This document shows positions 18,301 through 26,851 of a DNA stretch of 43,981 nt, piece by piece. How positions within the stretch are numbered: position 1 is the first letter of the stretch; the number at the start of each line of letters is the position of its first letter. The notes beneath the pieces are model-generated. The model was not told the DNA's origin. It made no database searches and saw nothing but the letters and a program-made list of their open reading frames with translations. The DNA comes from Aureococcus anophagefferens. Lineage: Eukaryota > Sar > Pelagophyceae > Pelagomonadales > Pelagomonadaceae. Position numbers and translations under genes: made by a program. The stretch spans positions 1,073,229-1,117,209 of the forward strand of contig NW_008705573.1 in the NCBI RefSeq assembly GCF_000186865.1, written 5' to 3'.

Positions 18301-18625
18301 CGACCATGTCGAAGACGCCCAGCACCTGCTGCTGGGCCCGGATCGTCCGCAGCGAGCCCTGCGGCGAGAGCTCGGGCGTCGACGTCGGCGACGACGTCGC
18401 GGACGGCGCGACGTGCGGCTGCACCGCCTCCTCGAGGAAGTTCGTCAGCTCGTAGAGGTCCGCGTTGAGCTCCCCGACGCCGCCCACGCCGATGCTCAGG
18501 CGCCGGCACCAGTCGACGTCGAGCTCGCCACCGTCGGCCGCGAGCGCGAGGCACCCGCTGAGCGCCTGCCGGAGCGCGCGGAGGTGGATCTCCAGCTGCA
18601 CGGGCGCGTCGTCGGCGTGCTCCAT
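15349..18625 (-). CDS. cyclic-nucleotide-gated / HCN-like cation channel
   Basis: Exons 17849-18625 (259 codons) and 15349-17637, 1021 aa, joined at phase 0 across a subfamily-B introner. The N-terminal 250 residues are soluble, acidic, then rich in Gly/Lys. S1 is about 440-463 (FDIVIMFLLIFVFVTLPLCLAF). S2-S3 include GIFFMDIMKNFNTGY and FLIDLLSCFPI. The S4 voltage sensor is about 545-563 (KVLKMLRLVRMTKLIKLLR) with basic residues every third position. The pore loop is about 647-672. The C-linker (LRDRIRDYYFHRW) aligns with HCN/CNG channels, then a cyclic-nucleotide-binding domain with FGEAACIL and RRTATIR, the cAMP/cGMP phosphate-binding cassette. The filter reads VVGQAFQEFPA, with no GYG, so K+ selectivity is doubtful. 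Plasma membrane or flagellar signalling is likely. Confidence 0.93.
17638..17840 (-). mobile_element. introner element, subfamily B, copy 2
   Basis: 203 bp, in the same relative orientation as B copy 1. Target duplication GTCGCGCT (17841-17848, intron) and GTCACGCT (17630-17637, exon), 7 of 8. It shares with B copy 1 the blocks CATCTTCAACCCGACTTCAAT and CAGCCGAATCGACTTAGATGTGACCGAGC-type core. The intron is 211 nt, GT-AG, phase 0. Confidence 0.9.
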
Positions 18626-19006
18626 GGCCGGCGCCGCACCCGCCGGCGCGGCTCACCGAGGAGACGTCGGCGCCGCCGTTGGAGGTAGACGCGGCGGCGC
18701 GCTGCGACGCGGGCGCCGACCAGCGGGGCAGCCCGCGCGTGTCGGGTCGCGCGCGTCGCGTGTCCTCGCGGCCCGTTTTTTCGCGGCCGAGTCGTGCGCG
18801 GGGCCCCGCGCCGCGGGAACGCCGAGGTCCGCGCGCCGCGGCTGGCCCCAGCGGCCCCAGACGAGTGGGGAGAGCTCTATGCACAGCGGCAGCGGAGAGC
18901 TCAGATGCGTGCTGCCTCACTGAATATGTAAAGCAATGGTGAATATAGGTGAGGTGAATCGGATCCCAGCAGTTGAGGATACCTTGATCAGCATGGGCCC
19001 GGGGCC
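18626..19006. other. 381-bp bidirectional promoter region
   Basis: It lies between the divergent channel (start 18625) and propeller-like (start 19007) genes. GC content falls near the right gene (18918-18990, including GTGAATATAGGTGAGG). No gene, strong palindrome or repeat was noticed. Confidence 0.4.
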
Positions 19007-20347
19007 ATGCGTACGGGGCTGCCCCGGTGGGCGGTCGTCGCCGTCGTCGCCGCGCTCCTGCTGGCGTGCGCGTTGCGGCGGCGCCCGCCGACGGAGCTGC
19101 GCCGGTCCGTCGGCGACGCGCTGCCGGGCGCGCGCGTCTCGCCGACGACCCTCGTGACGGGCCCGCGCACCTTCCACCGCTTCTTCGACTCGAGCCCCTT
19201 CTCGCCGAGCGGCCGCTACCTCGCGGCGCTGCGGGCGCCCCGCGAGGGCCCGGCGGACGTCGCGCCGGGCGAGACCGCGGTCGTCGTCGTCGTCGACCTC
19301 GAGGCGCCCGGCGGCCCGCGGGTCGTCCGCGAGCGGCCCACGCGCGCCTGGGACGGCCAGCTCGGCGCCCAGGTCCAGTGGGGCGCGAGCGACGACGTCG
19401 TGTACTGCAACGACCTCGACCGCGACGGCGCCGTCGCCGGCGTCGCCTACCGCTGGCGCGAACGCGCGTCGGAGCCGCTCCCCGCGCCGGTGTACCACGT
19501 GTCGCGCGACGGCGCCTGGGCCGCGAGCCCCGCGGACCTCGGCGCCCTGCGCCTCACGCAGCCGGGCTACGGCGTCGTGCCGACGCCCGCCGCCGCGGCG
19601 GCCGCGCGGCGCCGCTTCCGCCGCGGCGGCGGGCCCGACGACGGCGTCGTCGTCCTGGACCTCCGGCGCCGCCGGACGACCCTCATCCCGCTCCGGTCGC
19701 TCGTCGCCGCGCTGGGCCGGCCCGCCAGAGCCTGCGCGACGCACCTCTTCCACGTCAAGTGGAACGCGAACGCGACGCGCCTCATGGCCGTGCTCCGCGA
19801 CCGGGGCGCCGGCTGCGCGGCGGCGAACCACGTCGTCACGATCGGCCGCGACGGCGGCGACGCGCGGCGCGTCGCGACCTGGCGCGCGCGCGGCAACCAC
19901 CCGAACTGGCTCGACGACGGCCGCGTGTCCATGAACCGGCGGGGCGCGATCCGTTTGTGCGCCGACGCGGAGAACGCGCCCTGCGAAACCGTCGGCGCCC
20001 GCGCGTCGGGCCACCCCGTCGCGGCGCCGCACGCGCCGGGCTTCCTCGTCGCGGACACCTACGCGAAGGAGCACGCGGCGTTCGGGCTGCCCCCGGGCGT
20101 CGCCGCGCTCCGCCTCGTCGACGCGTCCACCGGCGCCGAGGTGTCCCTCGGGTCGTTCCCCGCCGCGGACCCGCGGCGGAAACCCGACGTCTGGCGCTGC
20201 GACCTCCACCCGAGCTTCGACCGCGCTGGCCGGAAAATTGCGTTCAACGTTCGCGTGAACGGGTCGCGCGCGGTCGCGGTGATGGACTTCGGCGACGCGC
20301 CGCTCCGGGCCGTCTTCGACCGCCTCCGGGCGGAGGACGAGGCTTGA
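19007..20347 (+). CDS. type II membrane protein with WD40/TolB-like beta-propeller
   Basis: 446 aa, single exon. A hydrophobic segment at about 7-23 (RWAVVAVVAALLLACAL) after a short basic tail predicts a signal anchor with the rest luminal or extracellular. The remainder shows repeated blade-like patterns: SPSGRYLAALR, YHVSRDGAWAA, HVKWNANATRLMAVLRDRG, NHPNWLDDGRVSMN and DLHPSFDRAGRKIAF. These resemble TolB/WD40-like propellers or the oligogalacturonate-lyase-type propeller, but I see no decisive catalytic signature. The partner or substrate is unknown. One NVT/NGS-type sequon near the C-terminus (VNGS) fits secretion. Confidence 0.7.
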   Translation: MRTGLPRWAVVAVVAALLLACALRRRPPTELRRSVGDALPGARVSPTTLVTGPRTFHRFFDSSPFSPSGRYLAALRAPREGPADVAPGETAVVVVVDLEAPGGPRVVRERPTRAWDGQLGAQVQWGASDDVVYCNDLDRDGAVAGVAYRWRERASEPLPAPVYHVSRDGAWAASPADLGALRLTQPGYGVVPTPAAAAAARRRFRRGGGPDDGVVVLDLRRRRTTLIPLRSLVAALGRPARACATHLFHVKWNANATRLMAVLRDRGAGCAAANHVVTIGRDGGDARRVATWRARGNHPNWLDDGRVSMNRRGAIRLCADAENAPCETVGARASGHPVAAPHAPGFLVADTYAKEHAAFGLPPGVAALRLVDASTGAEVSLGSFPAADPRRKPDVWRCDLHPSFDRAGRKIAFNVRVNGSRAVAVMDFGDAPLRAVFDRLRAEDEA

Positions 20348-20514
20348 CGAGGCGCGGAGCGCGTGGACGTCGCGGCATCGACGTTGATTTCTGCAACCTC
20401 AAAAATGGGCGTTTTCCCTCGAGGATATGAGCACTGCAAGAACCGCTGAGAGCGTCGCTGGCTGAGTGGCTCAGGCTGCCCGTTCCTGTCGTCGTCGCGC
20501 CGCAGTCTTGCAGC

Positions 20515-23500
20515 ATGCCGGCGAACGGCCGGCCGGCGTTCCGCCCGTCGGGCGAGTCGCGGCAGCACACGGCCGCCGCCGGGGCCGCGGGCGAGACCTT
20601 CGCGCGGCTGCCGGCGCGGCGCGACGGCCGCAACAGCGTCTGGAACCTGGCGCCGGGCGACGTCGGCCAGGCCGACGCCGACGCGCGCACGTTCCTCCAC
20701 CTCGCCAGGCCCAAGCCCGCGCCGCGCGCGCCGCGGACGCTGGCCCAGGCCAAACTCGACCGGGCCATCGCGGACCAGATCGCCGAGGCCGCCGCGGCGC
20801 CCGTCGTGAGTTTGAAGAGCATGTGCGGCGTGCGGCCGAGCCCCTACGCCCTCGAGCGGTCCCTGAGCCGCGCGGGCGGCGGGGCGCGGCGCTGGAGCGG
20901 CCGCGACGACGACTGGAGCGAGGAGGAGCCGCGGAGCCCCGCGTCGGCCGCGTCGAGCGGCGGGACGGCGCGGAGGCGGCCGAGCGTCGCGCGGGGCAAG
21001 GCCGCCGAGGAGGCGGCGCGGGAGGCGCGGGCGTCGGCCCTGGCGCGCCTCGTCGTCGTGGACAAAGGCGGCAAGGCCTGGCGCAACTGCGAGCTCGGCG
21101 GCGCGGGCTTGCCTCTCACGTACGACGACGGGCCGCGGCTCGCGTGCGTCGCGTTCCACGACGCCCGGGGCTGGGCCCTCGTCGCCATCCCCGACGACGT
21201 CGTCGTCCAGGGCCAGGTCGGCGACGGCGGCCGGCCGCGCCTCGCCCTCGCGCGGCTCGAGGACGCGGACGCGTCCGGCGGCCGCCTCGCGGTCGCGGAC
21301 GACGGCTTCGACGGCCTGCTCCCGCTCCGCTACGGCGACGGCAGCTTCTTGAAGCACGCGACGTCCCTCACGGCCGTCGACGCGTCGACGCTCGCCGTCC
21401 TCGTGAAGAGCCACGCGACGGGGTCCGGCGCGCGCCAGTTCGACGCCGTCTACCACGTCGACGGCCGGACGGGCCTCTGCCGCCTCGCCGTCGACACGAA
21501 CCGCGGCGACGTCGTCGCCGTCGCCGCGCCGCCGCCGGGCGCGCTCCAGGCCGCGAGCCTCGCCGGGTCGTCCTGCGCGCACGCCTGGCGCGACGTCCGC
21601 TTCGTCGCGTGGTGCCGCGACGCGGGCGTCGGCCTCGTCCGCGGCGCGGCCGACGGCGGCGCGCCGCGGCGCCTCGTCTTCGTGCCCCTGGGCAAGCGGC
21701 CCACGGGCGACACGAAGTGGCTCGTCGTCGGCGGCGGGCGCCGCGAGCCGCCGTCGATCCTCGTGGGCGTCGAGAGCGACGTCTACGCGGCGTCGTTCGC
21801 CGACCGCATGCTCCTCAAGGTCGGCGCGTGCCCCGTGCCGTCGCCCTGCGCCGCCGCCGTCGCGCCCCACGGCCTCTTGGACGACCCGGAGGACGACGGC
21901 GGCGACGCGGCCGCCGCGCGGCCCGCGCGCTACGCGCCGCGGCGCGTCTTCGAGGACGCGCTCGACGACGACGACGACGACGACGCGCCGACGCGCGAGG
22001 CCGAGGCCGCCGACGAGCCGCCGCCGCCGCCGGAGGAGGCGGAGGAGGAGGAGCCCCGGGTCCCGCGCGTGCGGCGGCCCCACGACTACCAGCCCATCAC
22101 GCCCTACATGCTGGGAAACTTCCCCATGCCGGACGACGACGCCGACGCCTACGCCGACGGCGCCGCGCCGCCCGACGACGACGACGACGACGAGGAGCGG
22201 CCGCGCGCGCCGCTGGACGTGCCGGTCCTCGAGGACGTCGGCGAGCACGCGTCGCTGTCGCCGCGGCGCCTCTCGGAGACGCCCGCGAGGGCCGTGGCCT
22301 TCGCGGACGGCGGCGCGTCGTCGCTCCGGGCGTTGACGGAGCTCGCGGACGCGCCGCTCCCCGGCGGCGACGACGACGACGGCGCCCTCGCGGAGGAGGC
22401 GGCGGTGCTCGCCCTCGAGGACCGGCCGCGCGCGCCGTCCGAGTCGCAGCTCGCGCTCGTCGCGAGCCGCCGCGCCTCGGGCTACCCGGCGGGCGACGAC
22501 GACCCCGTCGCGCGGACGTCCCAGCTCCTCGTCGTCGGCGTCGACGGGTCCGTGCGCCAGGCGGCCTGGGACTTTAGCGGCTTCCTGCGGCTGCCGCGGC
22601 TCGCCGCGAGCGACCTGGGCCCCGCGGACGGCCGCCACAACGACACGCACCGCGTCGACGGCCTCGCCAAGGCCCAGTCGGGCCTGCTCGTCGCGCTGGA
22701 CGCGCGGCGCGCCACGCTGGGGTCCGTCGTCGTCCACGCCGACGGCTACGAGATCGCGCCGCTGACGCCGGGGCCCCTGAAGCTCAAGGGCGCGCCGGCG
22801 TCCGCGGTGCGCCTCGCGTCGCCGTGCTTCACGAAGCGGCTCCCCGGCGGCGCCGAGACGCTCTGCTGCGTCCTCAAGTACTCCAAGGCGCTGGAGCGGG
22901 CCACGGGCGTCGTCGACAACGACGCCATCGTCACCGTGGACACGGAGGCGGGCGCGCTCGAGATCATCTACGTGACGTCGCGGCGGGACGTCGTCGGCCT
23001 GTCGTCCGCGCCGCTGCCCGACGACGTCGAGGACGAGCCGCGCGCGCCGGCGCCCGGGGGCGCCCAGCGCCTCGACCGCAAGGTCCGCGTCGCGGCGCCG
23101 AACTTCGGCTACTGGTCCACGAGCGACGGCCTCTGCGCCGTCTGGCTCGACAGCCTCCGGGGCCCCGCGACGGAGCGCACGGTGTCCAAGCCCAAGAACG
23201 GCGACGCCGACTCCCTCGTGCCCTTCACGGCGGGGCCCCTGCTGCCCGCGGAGGAGGGCGTCGCCCTCGGCGCGCGGCGCAGGAGCACGAAGGCGGGGCC
23301 GACGACGACGACGACGCTCGCGCGCTACGGCCGCGGCTCCGAGACCGGCTTCGAGCCGCTGCCGGCGTCGCTCCAGGAGATCCGCGACGGCAAGGTGCGC
23401 CGCCCGCCCACGCAGATCCTCGCGGGCTGGAGGCACCCGGACCACGAGGACCACCCGTGCGAGTGCCTCGCCTACTCGCCGCGCGGCGAGCTCTTCGGGG

Positions 23501-23601
23501 GAGGGACCTCCCTCTGGGCCATCCACGACGACGGCAGCCGCGCCACGGCCCTCGACCTGCCCGTCGCCGCCGTCGCCGTCGCCTGGGGCGGCCTCCTGTG
23601 A
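20515..23601 (+). CDS. 1028-aa acidic orphan protein with Asp-rich tracts
   Basis: A long uninterrupted frame with uniform GC3 bias from ATG 20515. The N-terminal 180 residues are polar (RPSGESRQH..., ARRWSGRDDDWSEEE). The middle (about 180-480) is a regular beta-rich pattern with recurrent VV.D, LAV.ADDG and SLTAVD segments, possibly a divergent propeller. Residues about 480-570 are poly-Asp/Glu and Pro-rich (two runs of 7-8 Asp). The C-terminal 400 residues again look beta-rich (VVVHADGYEIAPL, AIVTVDTEAGALEIIYVTS, SLWAIHDDGSRATALDL). I recognise no family. Two propellers joined by an acidic linker is a structural guess. The promoter is the 167-bp gap after the previous gene on the same strand. 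Confidence 0.72.
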   Translation: MPANGRPAFRPSGESRQHTAAAGAAGETFARLPARRDGRNSVWNLAPGDVGQADADARTFLHLARPKPAPRAPRTLAQAKLDRAIADQIAEAAAAPVVSLKSMCGVRPSPYALERSLSRAGGGARRWSGRDDDWSEEEPRSPASAASSGGTARRRPSVARGKAAEEAAREARASALARLVVVDKGGKAWRNCELGGAGLPLTYDDGPRLACVAFHDARGWALVAIPDDVVVQGQVGDGGRPRLALARLEDADASGGRLAVADDGFDGLLPLRYGDGSFLKHATSLTAVDASTLAVLVKSHATGSGARQFDAVYHVDGRTGLCRLAVDTNRGDVVAVAAPPPGALQAASLAGSSCAHAWRDVRFVAWCRDAGVGLVRGAADGGAPRRLVFVPLGKRPTGDTKWLVVGGGRREPPSILVGVESDVYAASFADRMLLKVGACPVPSPCAAAVAPHGLLDDPEDDGGDAAAARPARYAPRRVFEDALDDDDDDDAPTREAEAADEPPPPPEEAEEEEPRVPRVRRPHDYQPITPYMLGNFPMPDDDADAYADGAAPPDDDDDDEERPRAPLDVPVLEDVGEHASLSPRRLSETPARAVAFADGGASSLRALTELADAPLPGGDDDDGALAEEAAVLALEDRPRAPSESQLALVASRRASGYPAGDDDPVARTSQLLVVGVDGSVRQAAWDFSGFLRLPRLAASDLGPADGRHNDTHRVDGLAKAQSGLLVALDARRATLGSVVVHADGYEIAPLTPGPLKLKGAPASAVRLASPCFTKRLPGGAETLCCVLKYSKALERATGVVDNDAIVTVDTEAGALEIIYVTSRRDVVGLSSAPLPDDVEDEPRAPAPGGAQRLDRKVRVAAPNFGYWSTSDGLCAVWLDSLRGPATERTVSKPKNGDADSLVPFTAGPLLPAEEGVALGARRRSTKAGPTTTTTLARYGRGSETGFEPLPASLQEIRDGKVRRPPTQILAGWRHPDHEDHPCECLAYSPRGELFGGGTSLWAIHDDGSRATALDLPVAAVAVAWGGLL
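21964..22195 (+). repeat. two GAC-type trinucleotide tracts coding poly-Asp
   Basis: In-frame (GAC)n runs at about 21964-21985 and 22177-22193 encode acidic tracts in the 1028-aa orphan. They are candidate length-polymorphic microsatellites. Confidence 0.7.
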
Positions 23602-23917
23602 GGCCGCGGTTCCGTCGTAAACAGGGCGAGAACGTCGACCGCGGGCGGCGGACGTCGGTGCTTGATTTCAACTTGACGTTCAAGTGAAGCTCTTCTCAGT
23701 CCGACATGTCAGGCTCCGCGGCAAGATGGCAGTTTGAATTCAGTGGCGACAGTGGTTCGACCAATCAGATGCGTCGAACCACAATCGACTCTGGAACCGC
23801 AGTAGACATGGCGCCTGAACGCCTGGAAGAAAAATGGGCGGGCTGCGTGAGATGAGGTGAGACTCGTGGAGCGCCGGTCGTCCCGGCGGTCGATCCTGCG
23901 TCGCACTGCTCTCTTTA
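23602..23917. other. 316-bp spacer with introner-like fragment and CCAAT hairpin
   Basis: Contains GATTTCAACTTGACGTTCAAGTG (about 23664-23686), reminiscent of introner ends but with no core, and a perfect inverted repeat enclosing a CCAAT box (next entry). No gene is seen. Confidence 0.45.
23752..23782 (+). promoter_or_regulatory. 10-bp perfect inverted repeat with CCAAT box
   Basis: GTGGTTCGAC (23752-23761) and GTCGAACCAC (23773-23782) are perfect complements around an 11-nt loop; the CCAAT sequence sits at the left arm/loop border (CGACCAATCAG). It lies 136 bp upstream of the ankyrin gene's ATG. A transcription-factor site (NF-Y type) is plausible but unproven. Confidence 0.45.
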
Positions 23918-24319
23918 ATGCGCCTCGGGCAGGAGTCGGAGCAGGCCGCCAAATTGCTGCCGCTCGTCCGCTGCGGCTCCATCGAGCAATTGGACGAGCA
24001 CTTGTCGGCCGACCCCGGCGCGATCCACTGCACGGATAAGTTTGGCAATTCCCTCCTCCACGTCGCGTGTCAATCCGGCAACAAGCGCGCCGTCAAGTTC
24101 TGCCTGCGGAAGGGCCTCGACGTCGACGCGCGGAACGCGGACGGGCAGACCCCTTTACACCACTGCTTCGCCCTCGGGCACAGCGCGCTCGCCGCCTACC
24201 TCATCGACAAAGGTGCCGACGACTCCCTGCGCAACGCCGCGGGCCTGACGCCCTACGAAGGCACGCGCCTCCACGGCGATTCGCCCGCGGAGGAGCGCGT
24301 CGGCCACTTCCGCCGCTAG
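23918..24319 (+). CDS. small ankyrin-repeat protein
   Basis: 133 aa from ATG 23918. About three ankyrin repeats: GSIEQLDEHLSADPGAIHCT, DKFGNSLLHVACQSGNKRAVKFCLRKGLDVDAR and NADGQTPLHHCFALGHSALAAYLIDKGADDSLR, then a capping half-repeat NAAGLTPYEG. The repeats form a protein-binding solenoid; the partner is unknown. The short acidic/basic C-terminus ends GHFRR. Its TAG stop (24317-24319) overlaps the stop of the convergent GT31-like gene within the shared CTAG. Confidence 0.88.
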   Translation: MRLGQESEQAAKLLPLVRCGSIEQLDEHLSADPGAIHCTDKFGNSLLHVACQSGNKRAVKFCLRKGLDVDARNADGQTPLHHCFALGHSALAAYLIDKGADDSLRNAAGLTPYEGTRLHGDSPAEERVGHFRR

Positions 24320-25743
24320 GTTAGGACGAGGGGCTCCGCGGGGCACGACGCCGGCGTCGCGAGGGCGAGGGTCGCGGTGACGAGGTCCCGGAAGTCCGCG
24401 CGCTTCGGCGGGTCGTTCTCCGGGATGGCGTGCTCGTAGCCCCCGAGGTTCCGCGTCCCGCTCGGCCAGTGCTGGCGGAGCCACTTGTCCCGGTCGCCGT
24501 TGGACGCGTCGCGGAAATCCTCGCGGAGCGCCGCGTGGAGCGCGACCTGCTCCGCGGCCTCAACGTAGTGGAAGGACACCGTGTGGCCGTCGCAGCAGGC
24601 CGCGCCCGACGGGAGCGGGTGCGCCGGCGGGTCGGAAAATTCCAGCATCTCGTGCATGCGCCGGTACCAGTCGTCGACGCCGCCCGTCGACGTGCGCACG
24701 GGCCCGAAGGCGTGGAAGACGTGGCGCCCGGCCACGCGCGTGTCGACGGGCGTCACGCCGCGGCTCGCGAGGCACCGCGCGAGGACGAGGCCCGGGTTGC
24801 CCTGGAGCCACTTCGACGCCGCCGCCGCGGAGCAGGTCGGGTCCTCCGCGGCCCAGGCGGCCTCGAGCAGGTCGAGCGTCGCGCGCGTGAGCACGTAGCC
24901 GCTCGCGCCGGAGTTGAAGACCTCGGGCGGCTGTTTTCCGTTCCGCTGCGCGAGCGCGTGCCCCGCGTAGAGCGCCGCCGCCGGGTCGAGGCGCCTCAGG
25001 AAGCAGGCCAGGTTCGGCGCCAGGATCGCCGTGTGGTCGTTGGCCATGAACGCGAAGTCGACGCCCGCCGCGGACACCCTTCGCAGCACCCACTCGAGGC
25101 GCGCGGTGCCCATCGCGTCCGTGATGGTGGCCGGAACCAGCAAATTCTTCGGGTAGCCGTCGCAGGTCCACGCCTCGAAGGTCGGCCACTCCTTGGGCAG
25201 GTGGCCGTGGCCCACGAAGACCGCGCGCGCCTCGGGGCCCCAGGTCGACGCGATGGCCCGGAGCCGCGCGGGGCGCGCGGGCGGCGCGACGACGGACGGC
25301 AGGACCACGGTGACGTATCTGCGCGCCGCGCAGGGGAGCACGTCGAAGGCGCTCGCCGCGCCGCGCGGCCGCGGCGCGGGCGCCGGCGTCGGCGCGGGCG
25401 ACGGGTCGTCGTCGTCGTCGGGCGGCCGCCGCGGCGCGTCGCGGACGGCGCGCCGCGGCCGCTCGCCGCTCTGCGGCCGCGCCGCGCGCTTGGGCTTCGG
25501 CGGGCGCTGGCGTCGGTCGCCGGGCGCCGCCGGCGCGTGGTCGCCGCGCCAGGACGGCAGCACCGCCGGCGCCGCGGCGCCGCGCCGCGCGGCGCCGCCC
25601 ATGGACGCGCCGAGGCGGTAGGCGGCGAACGTCGCCGCGCAGGCGACGAAGACGCGGAACCAGGTGAGCTCGTCGCGCTTCTGCTCGCCGTCGTCGGACT
25701 CGCCGCCGCTCTCGAGCGAGTCGTTGCGACGCCGAGCGCGCAT
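24316..25743 (-). CDS. GT31-like (core-1 beta-1,3-galactosyltransferase / Fringe-type) Golgi glycosyltransferase
   Basis: 475 aa, type II topology: polar N-terminus, TM about 28-45 (WFRVFVACAATFAAYRL), then a Pro/Arg/Asp-rich stem to about 130. The catalytic part has IASTWGPEARAVFVG, FNSGASGYVLTRATLDLL (the NSGGAGYVLS-type block of the family, from about 277) and, near the end, SFHYVEA (SFHYV block of C1GALT1-like enzymes). These transfer a hexose from a UDP-sugar in the Golgi. The metal-binding DxD position reads AFMANDHTAIL, N235-D236-H237, so donor or metal binding may differ. An ER/Golgi glycan role fits the GH92 and DxD transferase genes in this window only loosely. Confidence 0.8.
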   Translation of the reverse strand: MRARRRNDSLESGGESDDGEQKRDELTWFRVFVACAATFAAYRLGASMGGAARRGAAAPAVLPSWRGDHAPAAPGDRRQRPPKPKRAARPQSGERPRRAVRDAPRRPPDDDDDPSPAPTPAPAPRPRGAASAFDVLPCAARRYVTVVLPSVVAPPARPARLRAIASTWGPEARAVFVGHGHLPKEWPTFEAWTCDGYPKNLLVPATITDAMGTARLEWVLRRVSAAGVDFAFMANDHTAILAPNLACFLRRLDPAAALYAGHALAQRNGKQPPEVFNSGASGYVLTRATLDLLEAAWAAEDPTCSAAAASKWLQGNPGLVLARCLASRGVTPVDTRVAGRHVFHAFGPVRTSTGGVDDWYRRMHEMLEFSDPPAHPLPSGAACCDGHTVSFHYVEAAEQVALHAALREDFRDASNGDRDKWLRQHWPSGTRNLGGYEHAIPENDPPKRADFRDLVTATLALATPASCPAEPLVLT

Positions 25744-26009
25744 CCCCTGACGGAGCGCAATCAGGCTGTGGCGCAGCTCGTAGCAATGATGAGGTTTTCA
25801 GGTTTCCAAAAGTTTGGTGGCTCGGAGCCAAAGGTCAAAATTTACCCCGCATTCTGGTCCGGATTCCGGACGAGCGCGTTTTGGCTGTGAGCTGTATCTC
25901 AGCGGCATTGGATTTCGTCAGGGGTAAAGAGGTTTGTGGTAAATTGCTCAAGTTTCAGCGAGGTTCAATAACGCGCGCTGTAAAAGTGATTCGCTTCCGC
26001 GCGTCCACG

Positions 26010-26851
26010 ATGGCCGACGGCGCAGCGACGGCGGACGATCCCTTCGAAGGCGCGTCGAGCACGCGCATCCGCATCAACAACATCCCCGAGAAGTGCAACT
26101 GGAGCCAGATCCGCAAGATGTTCAAGGGGTCGACGAAGATCCAGTCCGGCAAGGTCGATCTCAAGGCGCGCGACGCCTGGGCCGAGTGCAGCGACGCCGA
26201 CGCCGCCAAGGCCCTGGCCCTGTCCATCGCCGTCCACGCCTTCGAGGGCGGCGCGTGGGTCGTCGAGTTCGAGACGCCGCCGCCGCCCTTCGTGCCTGAG
26301 CACAAGCGGAACAAGGCCGCGGGCCAGTACGGCGGCCCCGCGCAGAAGACCTACGGCCGCTTCCCCGACGAGCCCGCCTACCGCACGGGCTCGTCGCGCA
26401 AGGACGACGACAACGACTACAGCAAGCGCCGCCGCGACGACTACCACGACCGCCGCCGCCGCCAGGAGCAGGAGGACGAGCGGCGCCGCGAGTGGGAGCG
26501 CGGGGCGGGAAACGCGCGATTCAAGTTCGCTTCAACATGAGTGTGCCGCGCGCGACCGCTTCGGAAAAAGCAGCCACGCTTCGAGAACGCTCCGAGAGAC
26601 GATCGCTCGTCCAACAATGAGCCGAAACGAGTGGAACATGACCGAGATATGAGCCGCTAAAGTTGGGAATGTCCCACTCTTGTCCTGCCAGGTGGGAGTA
26701 CCAGATCCGCCGCGACGAGGACCAGCGCCGCCGCGACGACCGCGACGCGGACCGCCGCGACCGGAGCCGCTCCCGCGACACGCGCGGCTCCCGCCGCTCC
26801 CACAAGGACGACCGCCGCGACCGCTCCCGGGACCGGTCCCGCCGCCGCTGA
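26010..26851 (+). CDS. SR-like RNA-binding protein: RRM plus RS/RD domain
   Basis: Exons 26010-26491 and 26692-26851, 213 aa, phase 2 across a subfamily-A introner. An RRM-like domain is at about 18-100 (STRIRINNIPEKCNWSQIRKMF... AWAECSDADAAKALALSI... WVVEFETPPPPF); RNP1 is degenerate (KARDAWAEC). A Gly/Tyr linker follows, then a long charged C-terminus rich in RD/RE/RS dipeptides (RDRSRSRDTRGSRRSHK...RSRDRSRRR), the nuclear-speckle type. It is likely a splicing factor or spliceosome accessory. ATG 26010 is chosen because the frame upstream is AT-richer and non-biased. It is ironic but not meaningful in itself that this splicing-related gene carries an introner. Confidence 0.85.
26500..26691 (+). 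mobile_element. introner element, subfamily A, copy 4 (sense)
   Basis: 192 bp, sense orientation. Target duplication GTGGGAGC (26492-26499, intron) and GTGGGAGT (26692-26699, exon), 7 of 8. The left end has drifted (GCGGGGCGGGAAACGCG) but GATTCAAGTTCGCTTCAAC and the CGTCCAACAATGAGCCGAA core align. The right end reads CTCTTGTCCTGCCAG. The intron is 200 nt, GT-AG. Confidence 0.9.

Noticed and set aside
20059..23526. 1155-aa minus-strand open frame
   Set aside because: Antisense of the 1028-aa orphan and end of the propeller gene; the composition (RR, AV, ER runs) is typical of complement frames in high-GC coding DNA, and it crosses two genes.
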